From Ypsolopha sequella (Eukaryota; Arthropoda; Insecta; Lepidoptera; Ypsolophidae): 64,000 nucleotides of DNA. The stretch is taken from positions 10,358,401-10,422,400 of the forward strand of contig OW204004.1 of the NCBI GenBank assembly GCA_934047225.1, read 5' to 3'. The notes below the pieces were generated by a model. It was not told the origin of the DNA. It saw only the letters and a list, made by a program, of their open reading frames with translations, and did not search any database. The position numbers and the translations under genes are program-made. Shown here piece by piece: positions 35,901 through 44,101 of the stretch (position 1 is its first letter; every line of letters begins with the position of its first letter).

Positions 35901-36977
35901 TTGTCTAGAGTTACTACTTATAAACAATGTATTAAAATGTATATCTTTATCAAAAAAAAAAAAAAGGTTTCCACCCTCTTTTTTTTTTGGTTTTCAAACG
36001 TTCGTTTCAAGAACGCAGTTAAGACGTCAACCTGATTTTTTTTTCTTAATATAGGTAATAGAAATATAAAGCGATTCTAATTAAATGCAATATTATTTTC
36101 CCTACAAAATATTTCAGTATTAGCTAAAAACACACCAGTTTGTTATTTCGCTGCGTGATCATTAGTATAACGCGCCTCTATCAAAAGCAAATAAGGTAAT
36201 TGCCATTGGACTTATTGTGCTGGACGGGTAATAAAAACAGTTGCTGGGGTAGGCCATCCTCTTTAACAATCCAGCGTTTGTTTGTATGAATGTTTGTCCG
36301 ACGATAACTCGAGTATCGGGACGTCATGAAATTTGGTAGGCGACTAAATGAGACAGAGAGAAAAATCGGTCAAGATCGAATTGCGAGTTCACAGTTCAAG
36401 GTGAACTACCAGTCTTATAGGACCTATATAGGATGGGATTTGGTCGGCCGCCTGGATTCGTGCTGGGGGCTCGGTTGGTGATCATTGAACCTTGTTCTTG
36501 GTCCCTGGCCGGGTCTCCGGTGTGGGTTCGGGCGGCTGATTGGATTTTACCTTGTATAATATATATTTTACCTATCATTATAATCGTAAATATATTGCTA
36601 CATAAATTAAATAAACCTTTAATTTAGCTCATGTACATTTATTATTTTATTACATATATTTTCTTTATTAGATTAAATTTGACGTGTAAAAAGTGTATAT
36701 ATCTATACCTGCTTTGCAAAATAAACTATTTGAATTTGAATTTGAATAACTTCTTTCCTCTATGGACCAATAAGATCATGACTCACACATACAATCTTTC
36801 TTTTCAGGAGTAGCATATTACGACTTCTTCTTATTCAGCGCTTATACAAAGATCTTAGATGGAGAAGCAACGACCTTGGTGGACGAGAGAAATATCATGA
36901 CTGAAAAACTTCGAAATGTCACGATACGAGGTCACGAAGAAGAAGATGAAATAGATGAAGAAGAAGAAGAAAATTAA
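26851..36977 (+). CDS. Four-exon gene for a 189-residue multi-pass membrane protein
   Basis: Exons 26851-26940, 28037-28180, 31219-31384 and 36808-36977 join to 570 coding bases with no stop before TAA. All introns have GT-AG edges: GTAAGT donors at 26941, 28181 and 31385; CAG acceptors ending at 28036, 31218 and 36807, the second after a long T-run. Intron phases are 0, 0 and 1. The protein starts MPRRADVPEFNADTEH and has hydrophobic segments at about residues 22-42, 50-76, 88-112 and 116-140, then a soluble part and an acidic run (residues about 174-188, mostly E and D). There is no signal peptide, so both ends probably face the cytosol. I do not recognise the family; the size and four-segment layout resemble small insect tetraspan proteins of unknown function. 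The start is an ATG in an AT-rich context. A 3' UTR end was not identified; a minisatellite begins about 300 bp downstream. Confidence 0.72.
27240..27490 (+). repeat. Direct repeat pair in intron 1
   Basis: GTAATGCACTCTAATAAT and GATTTCGCAAAA blocks occur twice (about 27250-27320 and 27425-27485). A diverged third occurrence of the first block is near 45665. It may be tandem fragments of an interspersed repeat. Confidence 0.45.
27665..27895 (+). mobile_element. tRNA-derived SINE in intron 1
   Basis: The head GGTGGCGCAATTGGTAGCGC (A box) and GCAGGTTCGAATCCTGG (B box) flank a CTTGTCTTGATAACAAG anticodon-like stem. The 3' end ACGGTACGGAAACC, CGAGTCCGACTCGCAC and a poly-T match a common lepidopteran SINE tail (recalled). 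A diverged, reversed tail occurs at about 40050-40100. Confidence 0.7.
28037..28180 (+). CDS. Exon 2 of the membrane-protein gene
   Basis: Forty-eight codons from LGVFIYGMLIHW to LLIYGGFR, entered after TTTTTTTGTTGCAG and left at GTAAGT. It codes for the end of the first and all of the second membrane segment. An upstream in-frame ATG at 27938 lies in the intron next to SINE sequence and is not the preferred start. Confidence 0.7.
28229..28491. mobile_element. Long palindromic MITE in intron 2
   Basis: CAGTGGCGTGCACAGAACTT and AAGTTCTGTGCACGCCACTG are perfect ends, with about 110-bp arms running through AACAACAATAAAAAAAATAT. AGTGGGC occurs on both sides (28222-28228 and 28495-28501), with three extra bases (CTG) before the right copy. 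It starts only 48 bp after the exon 2 donor. Confidence 0.75.
28690..29156 (-). repeat. Repeat family C, copy 2 (intron 2)
   Basis: Reverse copy of 17212-17700, from ACACCAGGTTTTTTAGGGTT through CCCTACAAAATATTTCAGTA to GGTATGCCATCCTCTTAAC. Confidence 0.6.
29157..30640. other. Intron 2 sequence, no supported gene
   Basis: 29157-29240 shares ATTATTAAAACTCGCGTGAG and ACTAAATTATTATTACATGC with 42842-42985. Three frames of 63-90 codons (29577-30244) have no recognised domain; one ends at an AAAGGTGAGC donor-like site near 29720 and could be a relic exon. TTACATGTAAATAAATTTAG near 30250 recurs at 25780 and 48260. Confidence 0.35.
30654..31170 (+). mobile_element. CR1/Jockey-like LINE 3' end in intron 2
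   Basis: The frame VWNDLPPPIRECKTKANFQI followed by KLKCYLIE and a stop (30654-30740) matches the usual W..LP..I......F...LK..L ending of these reverse transcriptases. A 3' UTR follows, with an AATAAAG and a TTTCTTTCTTTTC-type tail ending about 50 bp before the exon 3 acceptor. It is 5'-truncated and non-functional. Confidence 0.65.
31219..31384 (+). CDS. Exon 3 of the membrane-protein gene
   Basis: From ESLVMMRRATTLCLLIGGYD to ALALNII plus one base, entered after a run of about 20 T and CAG, left at GTAAGT. It encodes the third and most of the fourth membrane segment. Phase 1 exit. Confidence 0.7.
31600..31810. mobile_element. Palindromic MITE in intron 3
   Basis: TATTATGTATCTTTAGTTGC near the left end pairs with CAACCGAAGATACATAATA at the right, and AACTGGACTGGGTGCC pairs with GGCACCTAGTCCAGTT. 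Arms are about 40 bp. It is non-coding. Confidence 0.6.
32147..32606. mobile_element. Triple nested palindrome (foldback element)
   Basis: The outer arms are GCGGTTTCGCTTCCGGATTG and CAATCCGGCTGCGAAACCGC with pairing through AAAAACCCACCTTTTT. Inside lie two further palindromes: AAACGGTGTTTAACTTTTTA with its partner near 32310-32340, and CCATCGCAAAGTTTCCATT (32412) with AATGGAAACTTTGCGATGG (32464). Part of it recurs at 13795-13835 and 14145-14242. Confidence 0.6.
32739..33258. mobile_element. TA-flanked DNA element with about 90-bp terminal repeats
   Basis: It begins AGGGGTCATCTCGGCCACAT and ends with the reverse complement, between TA dinucleotides (32737-32738 and 33259-33260). Each arm carries an ACTCGGAC..GTCCGAGT hairpin and a second GGGTCAACTCGGC copy of the end motif. 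The 345-bp AT-rich interior has no transposase. Tc1/mariner-type mobilisation is inferred from the TA. Confidence 0.75.
33313..33627. repeat. Nested inverted repeats around the family B hairpin module
   Basis: The outer arms GATTGATGACGGCTCCATAG and CTATGGAGCCGTCATCAATC enclose a perfect-ended hairpin (TAGTTTATGCTACAAGGGCG ... CGCCCTTGTAGCATAAACTA, about 33392-33514). This hairpin is the 3' module of family B, here separated from its core at 33641-33900. Confidence 0.6.
33641..33900 (-). repeat. Repeat family B, copy 3 (core module only)
   Basis: Bounded by CAATGCATAGTGTGAGG and GAGCACTTGCATTG, which form an inverted pair around the core. The hairpin module is displaced to 33392-33514. Confidence 0.7.
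33901..34123. other. No feature recognised
   Basis: AT-rich, with a direct repeat of TTTAAATGTCTAAACAGTAT-type sequence (33945-34030). Confidence 0.35.
34124..34484 (-). mobile_element. SINE-like element, family E copy 3
   Basis: Reverse-strand copy from CATCCATCCATCAGCCTAGT to the GCTCTACCACC head. It contains the CCACTCCTGGACAAAAGCC and CCATATAAGGCCCGGCTATT blocks seen in the other copies. The 126-codon frame across it is not a gene. Confidence 0.7.
34485..35115. other. No supported gene
   Basis: Intronic. CAACGTGCGCAAAAGAGATG near 34687 resembles part of the MITE at 15700-15853. Nothing else was recognised. Confidence 0.35.
35116..35524 (-). mobile_element. 5'-truncated RTE-type LINE in intron 3
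   Basis: Minus-strand reading gives RRLKVAQRAMERAMLGISLM, DKIRNEDIRQR, KLKWQWSGHNC, an in-frame TAG, then KALEWRPRTAKRSV and RASWTDDLKDVAVGGWMRMT, with a one-base loss near the end. TATTTTCACTAT (35104-35115) and TATATTCACTAT (35525-35536) match at 11 of 12 and mark the target duplication. It is older than the copy at 20261. Confidence 0.8.
35800..36263 (-). repeat. Repeat family C, copy 3 (intron 3)
   Basis: Reverse copy with AACAACGCCAGACTTTCGAG, CCCTACAAAATATTTCAGTA and ATTGTGCTGGACGGGTAATA blocks, ending at GGCCATCCTCTTTAAC. The 35525-35799 stretch before it is GC-richer but has no recognised gene. Confidence 0.6.
36433..36748 (+). mobile_element. LINE-like 3' end with TTTGAA tail in intron 3
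   Basis: It starts GGGATTTGGTCGGCCGCCTG, continues through TTGTTCTTGGTCCCTGGCCG, and ends TATTTGAATTTGAATTTGAA. A reverse-strand relative lies at 44612-44880 with the same head and tail. The tail is 60 bp before the exon 4 start. No RT sequence remains. Confidence 0.65.
36808..36977 (+). CDS. Exon 4 (terminal) of the membrane-protein gene
   Basis: Entered after CTTTCTTTTCAG; the split codon is C+GA (Arg134). It reads VAYYDFFLFSAYTKILDGEA, TTLVDERNIMTEKLRN and an E/D-rich end before TAA at 36975-36977. A GAA/GAT-rich repeat encodes the acidic tail. Confidence 0.72.
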
Positions 36978-37274
36978 GTTTTTCTATCAGTACAAGTGTT
37001 TGTTGAAATCAAATTGTTTTAAGTATTGTTTTTATCAAGTTTACTTAAATTACGTCTAATGTTTTTAAATAAGTTAAGATTTAAAGCTCATTTTAATTTA
37101 TTAATAGTTCCGTGACCTACTTAAAATAAGCGGCCACATGTAAGTAAATACAGAACTAGGGTTATTATACAAAACTAGGGTTATTTATTATGCAAAACTA
37201 GCGTTATTATACAAAACTTAAAATTAAAGTTAGACCGATTGTACTACTCGTAATTGTCATCTTTTGAGATTACG

Positions 37275-37902
37275 CGAAAGTGGACGGTAAATTTATCTTT
37301 GGAAAAGTAGCTGGTTAGTGTACTTCTGGAAAAGTGGCCGTTTAATGTACCTCTGGAAAAGTGGCCGGTTAATGTACCTCTGGAAAAGTGGCCGGTTAAT
37401 GTACCTCTGGAAAAGTGGCCGGTTAATGTACCTCTGGAAAAGTGGCCGTTTAATGTACCTCTGGAAAAGTGGCCGGTTAATGTACCTCTGGAAAAGTGGC
37501 CGGTTAAAGTACTTCTGGAAAAGTGGCCGTTTAATGTACCTCTGGAAAAGTGGCCGGTTAAATGTACCTCTGAGAAAGTGGCCGGTTAATGTACCTCTGG
37601 GAAAGTGGCCGGTTAATTTACCTCTGGGAAAGTGGACGGTTAATGTTCTTCTGGGAAAGTGGCCGTTTAATGTACCTCTGGAAAAGTGGCCGGTTAATGT
37701 ACCTCTGGAAAAGTGGCCGGTTAATGTACCTCTGGGAAAGTGGCCGGTTAATGTTCCTCTGGGAAAGTGGCCGTTTAATGTACCTCTGGAAAAGTGGCCG
37801 GTTATGTACCTCTGGAAAAGTGGCCGGTTAATGTACCTCTCGAAAAGTGGCCGGTTAATGTACCTCTGGGAAAGTGGACGATTAATTTAACTCTGGGAAA
37901 GT
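37275..37902 (+). repeat. 27-bp minisatellite, about 23 copies
   Basis: Units contain TGTACCTCTGGAAAAGTGG followed by CCGGTTAA; variants swap GAAAAG/GGAAAG and GGTTAA/GTTTAA. Because 27 is a multiple of three, a 190-codon frame of repeated MYLWKSGRL runs through it. It lacks an ATG start and is treated as a by-product. The array begins about 300 bp after the stop of the membrane-protein gene. Confidence 0.9.
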
Positions 37903-38812
37903 TCTGTAGGTCCACTTTTCACGCTTATTTTTAATAATAGAAGGTGAAAAGTGAGTTTGCGCTTAAGGCTCAGAATCCACCGAAGCGGAGAGAAAATGCT
38001 TAGTGGCTGGGGTGTATCCACCAAAAAACACCAATTTAGAAAGTCCTAATAATGCCTAGTTTACACGAGTAAAGTAGAAAGTCGAGTACCTGGGTTAACA
38101 GTACCTTTTACATTACTAGCCAAATGTAAACGATTGCAATAGTTAAAAATCAAAAGATATAAAAGAAAAATATTTACACAAGTTACTGTACCACTAACTA
38201 ACCTTAGTGTGAATCTGGCTTAAGCCTGTAAAGTATGAAGGGAAGTTCGATAATAACAATAACAGCAGAAGAAGAAGGAAGAATGCTTTTTTAATGTGTT
38301 AAGCAGTAAGTAACATTATTTTTTACTTAAATCCTTTACAATTGAAACGTTATTTATAACGATTTATCGTCATACTAGAAGTAATAATCGTTTTAAGATT
38401 TTTATAAAGCCTGCTGATTACAATAAGCACTAAGCTAAAAGTCGTCAATTTATTTCCATCTCTAGGTGGGACTAGAACCGGCGCGGCGGCACCGCTTGCC
38501 GCACACTGCTTCGCTCATCACCTCTCGTCTCCGCTGCGCACCGCCACGTCGCGCCATCGCGCCAGTTTTCCAAACAAATTCATTCTTTAATTTTTTATTC
38601 TATAGTGCACACATGGAAATATAAACATAAACAAAACTACAGTGAAAAGAGGTGCACATTAGCAAGCTGATCTCAAAACAGAGATGTCTGGCAGTAAAAC
38701 CATCATAATATGAATAGTAGCATAAACTAAGTAATAATCATTCCTGTCTACACAGAGAAGAAAAACAAACATACAAGTATAAGTCTATTACAAAATATAA
38801 ATACAATCTTTA
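37903..38812. other. No supported gene; one GC-rich patch
   Basis: About 38463-38573 is strongly GC-rich (GCGCGGCGGCACCGC, GCTGCGCACCGCCACG). On the minus strand it contains GGTTCTAGTCCCACC, which resembles a tRNA B box, so a decayed SINE is possible. The rest is AT-rich with nothing recognised. Confidence 0.35.
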
Positions 38813-39188
38813 ATAGTAGTTTATGCTACAAGGGCGAAAAGGAATAAAATACAAGGACGATTTAAAACACGAGCGTAGCGAGTGTTTTAAACGTAACCGA
38901 GTCATTTATTGCTCTTACGCCCGCGTATCATACAACGTTTTTCAATGCATAGTGTGAGGAAATAAAACAAATATAATCTCGTGAACTTTAATTTATAATT
39001 GGCTCAAAATGACTGTATCCAGTGGAAAAAAAAGTAACATTTATGGTGCACAGGAAAGGCTGCAGGTTAGCCACACATTGTAAATAAATTAAAAAATAAT
39101 AATAATAAAGCCCTAGGGCAAAATAATCGACTTTCTGTTCGGTTTTGATGCATAAAAAGTGGGCCTTTACGAGTACTTTCATTGAAAA
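38813..39188 (-). repeat. Repeat family B, copy 4
   Basis: Reverse copy from TAGTAGTTTATGCTACAAGG to CTTTACGAGTACTTTCATTG, with both hairpin and core modules. Confidence 0.7.
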
Positions 39189-39206
39189 ATATTATAATTA
39201 TACATA

Positions 39207-39477
39207 GTATACAACGTGTAACAGAAAGCTGTAACCATATTTGAAGAGCTTATTCAGTCAATGGTATAGAACAACTTTTACTATGGAACAAACCCTGTTA
39301 TCTCGAAAAAAAAATAACTTTTTCATAGAAAAATGCAATGCCGCTCGGCTGAAATGTATGGAAAGGCATTTTTTTTTTTCGAGACTTCAGGGTTAGCTCC
39401 ATAGTAAAAGTTGTTCTATACCATTGACTGAATAAGCTCTTCAAATATGGTTACACCTTTCTGTCACACCTTGTATA
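39207..39477. mobile_element. Palindromic MITE, about 270 bp
   Basis: TACAACGTGTAACAGAAAGC and its near-complement at the right edge bracket arms with GGTATAGAACAACTTTTACT and AGTAAAAGTTGTTCTATACC. The centre holds CGCTCGGCTGAAATG. It is non-coding. Confidence 0.7.
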
Positions 39478-39518
39478 AAAAACTGCATAAACACCTCTTA
39501 TCCGCTTAAACCGCTTCC

Positions 39519-39614
39519 ACCAAAGTTGAGTGGAGAGGAGATGGATAAATAACGAAATGCTATTGGTTGTTCACGACACATCCCCTCTCTTCTCCACTCA
39601 TCTCTGCTTTGGTG
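39519..39614. repeat. Small inverted-repeat element
   Basis: CCAAAGTTGAGTGGAGAGGA pairs with TCTTCTCCACTCATCTCTGC and the following TTTGG. It resembles a short MITE. The surrounding 39478-40319 has no recognised gene. Confidence 0.45.
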
Positions 39615-40078
39615 AATTCCGGGCCTAACTATGGAAAGGGAAGAAGATAGAAGAAGAAATATAGTAATATAGTGATATTTCAGCGTTGTGCAGCCCCTTA
39701 ATATAGTTAGTGTTTTGTTCAGAACTTTAAATTCAAGTTTACGCATAAATTTCCGCTATTTGCACCTATCAACATCAATAAATTAAACATTAATCACTCC
39801 ACAAGCTGGGCTTTTTCCAAACGGAATACAAATTACAACCAATTCATCTCACGCCAAAATCGCCCTTATCACCTGAAGCATAACAGTGAGAAATTCCCAT
39901 CGATTTTGTATTTCTGTAATCCGTAATCCGGATTGGACGAGCATTCATGAGGCCACATCATTTGTGCAAATGTTCTGGTTTCAGAAAGTACTATGAACGA
40001 GTAAAGAACTCGCACCTATTATTAGTACGTATTCCTAATCCAAAAAAAAATCGGCAATGTGCGAGTCGGGCATCGCTC

Positions 40079-41488
40079 TTTTAGGGTTCCGTACTGTAAC
40101 ATATAGCTAGGCAATATGTTAGGTTTAGGTAAGTAGGTTAAAGGACTATTTGTTCGTGTTTAATTGGCAATCGATAACCTTTATGGATCGACATATGTCG
40201 TATTGACTGATTTATTTCGTGTTTTCCAAAAATAAATACAGATCCAGTATAAAAGATCTTTCAAACAAAACACGAGCAAGATTCCTTCTGGAGTCTTGAC
40301 AAAGTAAACGTGTCTCCATCAAAGATTTCAAAAGTAAAGATAAGCCCTTACCGTACTATGACAGCACCAAAATGTTTTCACCTTTAAATGGGTGACGCTC
40401 ACACGTTTGGAATCAGTGCTCATCTGAACACAGTGATAGTTGGACGCCTTAAGTGCACTTAAAGTTAGCCATCTTAACAACTTTAGTAGTCTGATCAGTT
40501 TGCTGACCGTAGGTAGACAAATTGCGCACTCATAAGTGTGCGCGCGTCGGCATTATGTTAACGCACGCATTCAAAAACAATGCAATAGATTTTTTGTGCC
40601 AGGGCTCATCTAAACTTTTGAAATCTTTGGTCTCCATAAGATTCCTCCTGGAGTCCTATCCAAGTAAAGCTGACTCTCCGTAAGATTCCTGCTGGAATCC
40701 TGTCGAAGTAAAGTACCTCCGACCCGATAAGCGAGTGTCCTAAGAAGCTCAGGGCTCCCCTACCTTAATGTGTGCATAATATAAGTTAATTAGTGAGAAA
40801 AATCGAAAAAAGAGAATGAAATAAGGCCTCCAAGTATAATACCTCGTCTTATTCAAGAAGAATCCTGCTACATCCCGGAACGAGCAAGCTGCTCGTTACA
40901 GTACATATGACCGTATGAATTATGTCAAACTAATTATTTATTTAATTTTACGTAATGCTCTAATTTTGTCAGACATAAAAACTGTAAAATTAGGGTTGGT
41001 TGAGTATTCGGGGACGTAACCCTAAAACTACATTATAAGTCAACGTTTTGGTATTTGTCGTTTAAACAGTTTAACAGTTTAATCAACACAGCATAATTTA
41101 TGGTACATAATGTACAGAAATTTCAAATTCCTAACTGCTTTGGCCTTTGAGATAGACCCCGTAATAAAGATGGTCTAAAATTGGCAACTTTAATAAATAA
41201 AAAAAATAATACATTTATACTCTACTTAATGAGCTCTAGACAATGACACACCCCAAATTGTTTTTTCGGCTCCATTTTCTTGCACATGCCCCCCTGAAAA
41301 ATAATTTACTTGCATTTTAAATTCAAAATTGGGTTTTGGGTCACCATTTTACATAACATATAAAAATGTTAGGTTTCTATCTCATTCCGTCTAAGAGCTA
41401 GAGACCCGTGACTTACGGACAGACAGACATATGGACAGTGGAGTGACATTAATAGATTCCGATTTGACCTTTGGGTACGGAACTCTAA
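40079..41488. repeat. Possible larger element with GGTTCCGTAC-type ends
   Basis: TTTTAGGGTTCCGTACTGTA at the left and GGGTACGGAACTCTAAAAAC at the right are inverted relatives of a very common lepidopteran repeat edge. The interior holds a later hAT MITE (40320-40629). Whether the two edges belong to one insertion is uncertain. No gene was recognised inside. Confidence 0.3.
40320..40629. mobile_element. hAT-like MITE family F, copy 1
   Basis: 310 bp, starting CAAAGATTTCAAAAGTAAAG and ending CTTTTGAAATCTTTG, with exact GTCTCCAT duplications (40312-40319 and 40630-40637). The second copy at 51139-51449 is nearly identical in sequence and orientation but has a different target. It sits inside a short tandem of AAGATTCCT..TGGAGTC..TG sequences (40289, 40639, 40680). 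Confidence 0.88.
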
Positions 41489-41647
41489 AAACTGGGAAAT
41501 CGAACCAGTTTAGGGCCAACCACATAGAGCGCGTTCTGTCCTACGGTCCAAACATGTTCTGAGGTCCAAACAATTAGAACGCGGGTTTTCCTTGACCGCC
41601 ACGGTCTGTGTGTGTAAAGATCAAAGCATATATTACAGTGACCACGG

Positions 41648-41746
41648 AATCCAGAACGCGGAATGCAGAAGGCGGAATGCAGAACGCGGAATGCAGAACG
41701 CGGAAGGTAGAACGCGGAAGGCAGAACGCGGAAGCCAGAACGTGGG
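41648..41746 (+). repeat. 14-bp minisatellite, about 7 copies
   Basis: Units CAGAACGCGGAATG and variants (AAGG, AAGC endings) repeat from 41650. On the minus strand it produces the reiterated FRVLxSAF part of a 119-codon frame, which is not considered a gene. Confidence 0.8.
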
Positions 41747-41942
41747 TCTGTGTGGTCTGCTAGATTAGAGGAACGGAAACCTTTATCGTGAACCCTCATC
41801 GCCGTTTTGTCTGTCTTTGTTCTGTTGCATATGTTACCAGCCAAACCCGTTTTTAAGAAAAACTAGTTTTTCCTAGGCCAAACTAGTTCTTCGGAAATGC
41901 AGCGCAGAAGTGAGCCGGTAGGTTAGGTTAGAAAGTTACGTA

Positions 41943-42531
41943 CAGTGCGCGCCAATCTTTTAGTCGCCTCTGAATGAGTTACGAGTGCAAGCTTGCGCAG
42001 GTACAGTCAAGGAAACAATAATATCAACGGTTGATTATTAAATGTTTACTATAAGTGGGAAGGTGTACTTGTTCTACCTACCTATTTAATTATTTATTGA
42101 TTATTTTAGTGCAATCTTAACTACATAAATAAAACGCATTAATATAAATACCATTTTCCTACATTATCGCCTTAAAACGCTATAACGTCCGCGAGGCATA
42201 ACAACAACAATAAACTTTAACAAACTAAATCAACAAAAATTTATCAAACTAATTCAACAAAACAACAAATAAAGGCAACAAAAACAATAAACTATAACAA
42301 ACAGATTCAACGATAAACTTAACGAATCATGGAATTTTTTCCTCGAAGTTACTTTTCATGCATTTTTCATTACTTTTTTTTACTAAAAGGCGAGCGGGGT
42401 CAGTGGTGCGGCACGAAGGCGGGTGTGCTCCACGCCCTCGCTCCTGTAACGTCCCCCGGACACCGTAAAACGGCTTTTGCGTCGCCTCTTGCGGTTATCC
42501 TCAGAGGCGACTAAAAGATTGGCGCGCACTG
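41943..42531. mobile_element. TA-flanked MITE with CAGTGCGCGCC ends
   Basis: 589 bp; the ends CAGTGCGCGCCAATCTTTTA and TAAAAGATTGGCGCGCACTG are exact reverse complements, with about 31 bp of perfect terminal repeat. TA lies on both sides (41941-41942, 42532-42533). The interior has an ACAACAAA-rich segment and no transposase, so a Tc1/mariner-type non-autonomous element is inferred. Confidence 0.85.
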
Positions 42532-42567
42532 TAATGTGAGTCGCGGAACGTATAAGTTCACGACATG

Positions 42568-42621
42568 GCGGAAGTGCGGGAGAGTACATACATGTCAGTA
42601 TGAAATCACCCGCACTTCCGC
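42568..42621. repeat. Hairpin with 13-bp perfect stem
   Basis: GCGGAAGTGCGGG pairs with CCCGCACTTCCGC across a 28-nt loop, with imperfect extension outward. Confidence 0.6.
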
Positions 42622-42841
42622 TTGTCGCGTAAGTGGTACTTAGTGGAGCGATCGCTATACATAACTGTCATCGTAGTTATTTTCTATGATATGATAACTC
42701 AGACCCAGGCATAGGCAAAACTAGGCTTGTCCTAAAATCGGACTTGGCCGGTAACACAAATAAAAATGGCATACTAAGTTGATAAAAAAAGTGAGTTATT
42801 TTTGGGCAGTGAGTTATAGTTTCGGTCCCGTAGAATTCTGC

Positions 42842-42985
42842 AATTATAACATTATTAAAACTCGCGTGAGCTGACATACTAAATTATTATTACCTGCGGA
42901 TTGAACACTCACGTGTGAAACGGTTGGTATATAGTCAACAACAATCCCACGTGAGTGTTCAAGCCGCATGTAATAATAATTCAAT
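42842..42985. repeat. Inverted repeat downstream of the protease gene
   Basis: TTATTATTACCTGCGGATTG and GAACACTCACGTG pair with CACGTGAGTGTTCAAGC and CGCATGTAATAATAA. The left part recurs at 29165-29240. Confidence 0.5.
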
Positions 42986-43128
42986 CCTGCGAATAATTAC
43001 CTAAATACTCTTTTCTAAAAATAATAATTTACAATTAAAACTTCGTTATTATTTTAGAAGGCCGTTTATCAAGACAAAATATAAAAGGTATTTGTAACAA
43101 TAGAACCATAGATTTAGTGCAACTCACT

Positions 43129-43134
43129 TTTATT
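43129..43134 (-). promoter_or_regulatory. Polyadenylation signal of the serine protease gene
   Basis: AATAAA on the minus strand, about 35 bases after the TAG stop, in the expected place for the 3' end of this transcript. Confidence 0.6.
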
Positions 43135-43168
43135 ACTATGAACAGCTATCAAAACGACTAACACCGAG

Positions 43169-44101
43169 CTATAGCAAAAACTCATAAATTAACAAAACCA
43201 ATACTATAAAAAGATCACTATTTACCGTATGTTGCGAACCTAGATGTGAAAAGTTTTCACTTCCGCCAGTTTTTTCAATAAAGTTCACATAAGATGATGT
43301 CCTCGCCCAGGTTGTATGGTGATTGATCAAATCTGAATAAATACCAACGGCCAAGCCTACCTCTGGTATTTCATCAACATCTCCAGTATCTTTGCAAACT
43401 AATGGGGAACCCGAATCGCCTACAGCCACGTTTGGTGGCATCGTTTTAACGCACAGTGTTTTTCTGCCAAGTTTCAAAACATTCTTACAAACATAGCACG
43501 GTAATACTTTCACGTACCCTATTAATAACTCTTCTGACATTTGATCCTTCTCCTCAGCATCAATCCGTCCAAATCCAGCCACTTCACATTCTCCGGTATA
43601 ATCCTTGAATACCTTCGCGTAATTAATAGTTTTTATATTATCGTTTAAAATGAAAGGGGTTTCTAAAACTACCACTGCTATATCGTCCTTTGGCCAGTCA
43701 TAATCTGGATGGAAAAAGATTTCTTTAAGTGGCCTCCACTGTCCTTCCATATCTTTCGTGTAAAGGTTTCTTAAGTTACCCATGACAGCAATCATTTTTT
43801 TTAACTCTTCAAGGTCTTCTTGTTCTTTTTCAAAGCAATGAGCTGCAGTGAGGGTTTTCGAAGGAGCTATAAGAGCGCCACCACATTCACTGCGGTAGAC
43901 AACGGTCCCGGATGGTTGATCAGGAATGGAGTGATCACAAATCTTCTTGAATGATACAAAGTATGGAACATCGCTAACTTTTGCTTGGACAACTTCGATT
44001 GTTTCATCACTTACAGTAGTGTCTGGATCTGTACCTATTTGAGTAGATTGCTGTGAAGTGAGTTTTAAACCTAATAATATAGGGAGAATAAATTTTAACA
44101 T
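43169..44101 (-). CDS. Trypsin-fold (S1 family) serine protease homologue, 310 residues
   Basis: A single uninterrupted frame with an ATG start and A at -3. It begins MLKFILPILLGLKL, a likely secretion signal, then a propeptide of about 20 residues. S1 landmarks are in order: C73-GGALIAPSKTLTAAH-C89 with His88, DDIAVV with Asp140, CEVAGFGR at 172-179, and GDSGSPLVC with Ser230. All three catalytic residues are present, so activity is plausible. Oddities: the usual IVGG activation end reads VVQA; GDSGGP is GDSGSP; the residue six before Ser230 (position 189 in chymotrypsin numbering) is Asn224, not the Asp of trypsins; and the usual Cys191 is Ala226, so the standard 191-220 bond is lost. Residues 296-310 (DLFIVLVLLIYEFLL) form a hydrophobic end that could be a GPI signal or membrane anchor. 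The substrate cannot be predicted. Confidence 0.93.
   Translation of the reverse strand: MLKFILPILLGLKLTSQQSTQIGTDPDTTVSDETIEVVQAKVSDVPYFVSFKKICDHSIPDQPSGTVVYRSECGGALIAPSKTLTAAHCFEKEQEDLEELKKMIAVMGNLRNLYTKDMEGQWRPLKEIFFHPDYDWPKDDIAVVVLETPFILNDNIKTINYAKVFKDYTGECEVAGFGRIDAEEKDQMSEELLIGYVKVLPCYVCKNVLKLGRKTLCVKTMPPNVAVGDSGSPLVCKDTGDVDEIPEVGLAVGIYSDLINHHTTWARTSSYVNFIEKTGGSENFSHLGSQHTVNSDLFIVLVLLIYEFLL

Noticed and set aside
37318..37890. 190-codon frame of repeated MYLWKSGRL
   Set aside because: By-product of a 27-bp tandem repeat; no ATG start, no splice or promoter context, and several frames stay partly open for the same reason.
37275..37902. CRISPR-like array
   Set aside because: Repeats are head to tail with no unique spacers, and the setting is eukaryotic.
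41485..41844. 119-codon reverse frame with FRVLHSAF repeats
   Set aside because: Runs through the 14-bp minisatellite; no ATG-supported gene structure.
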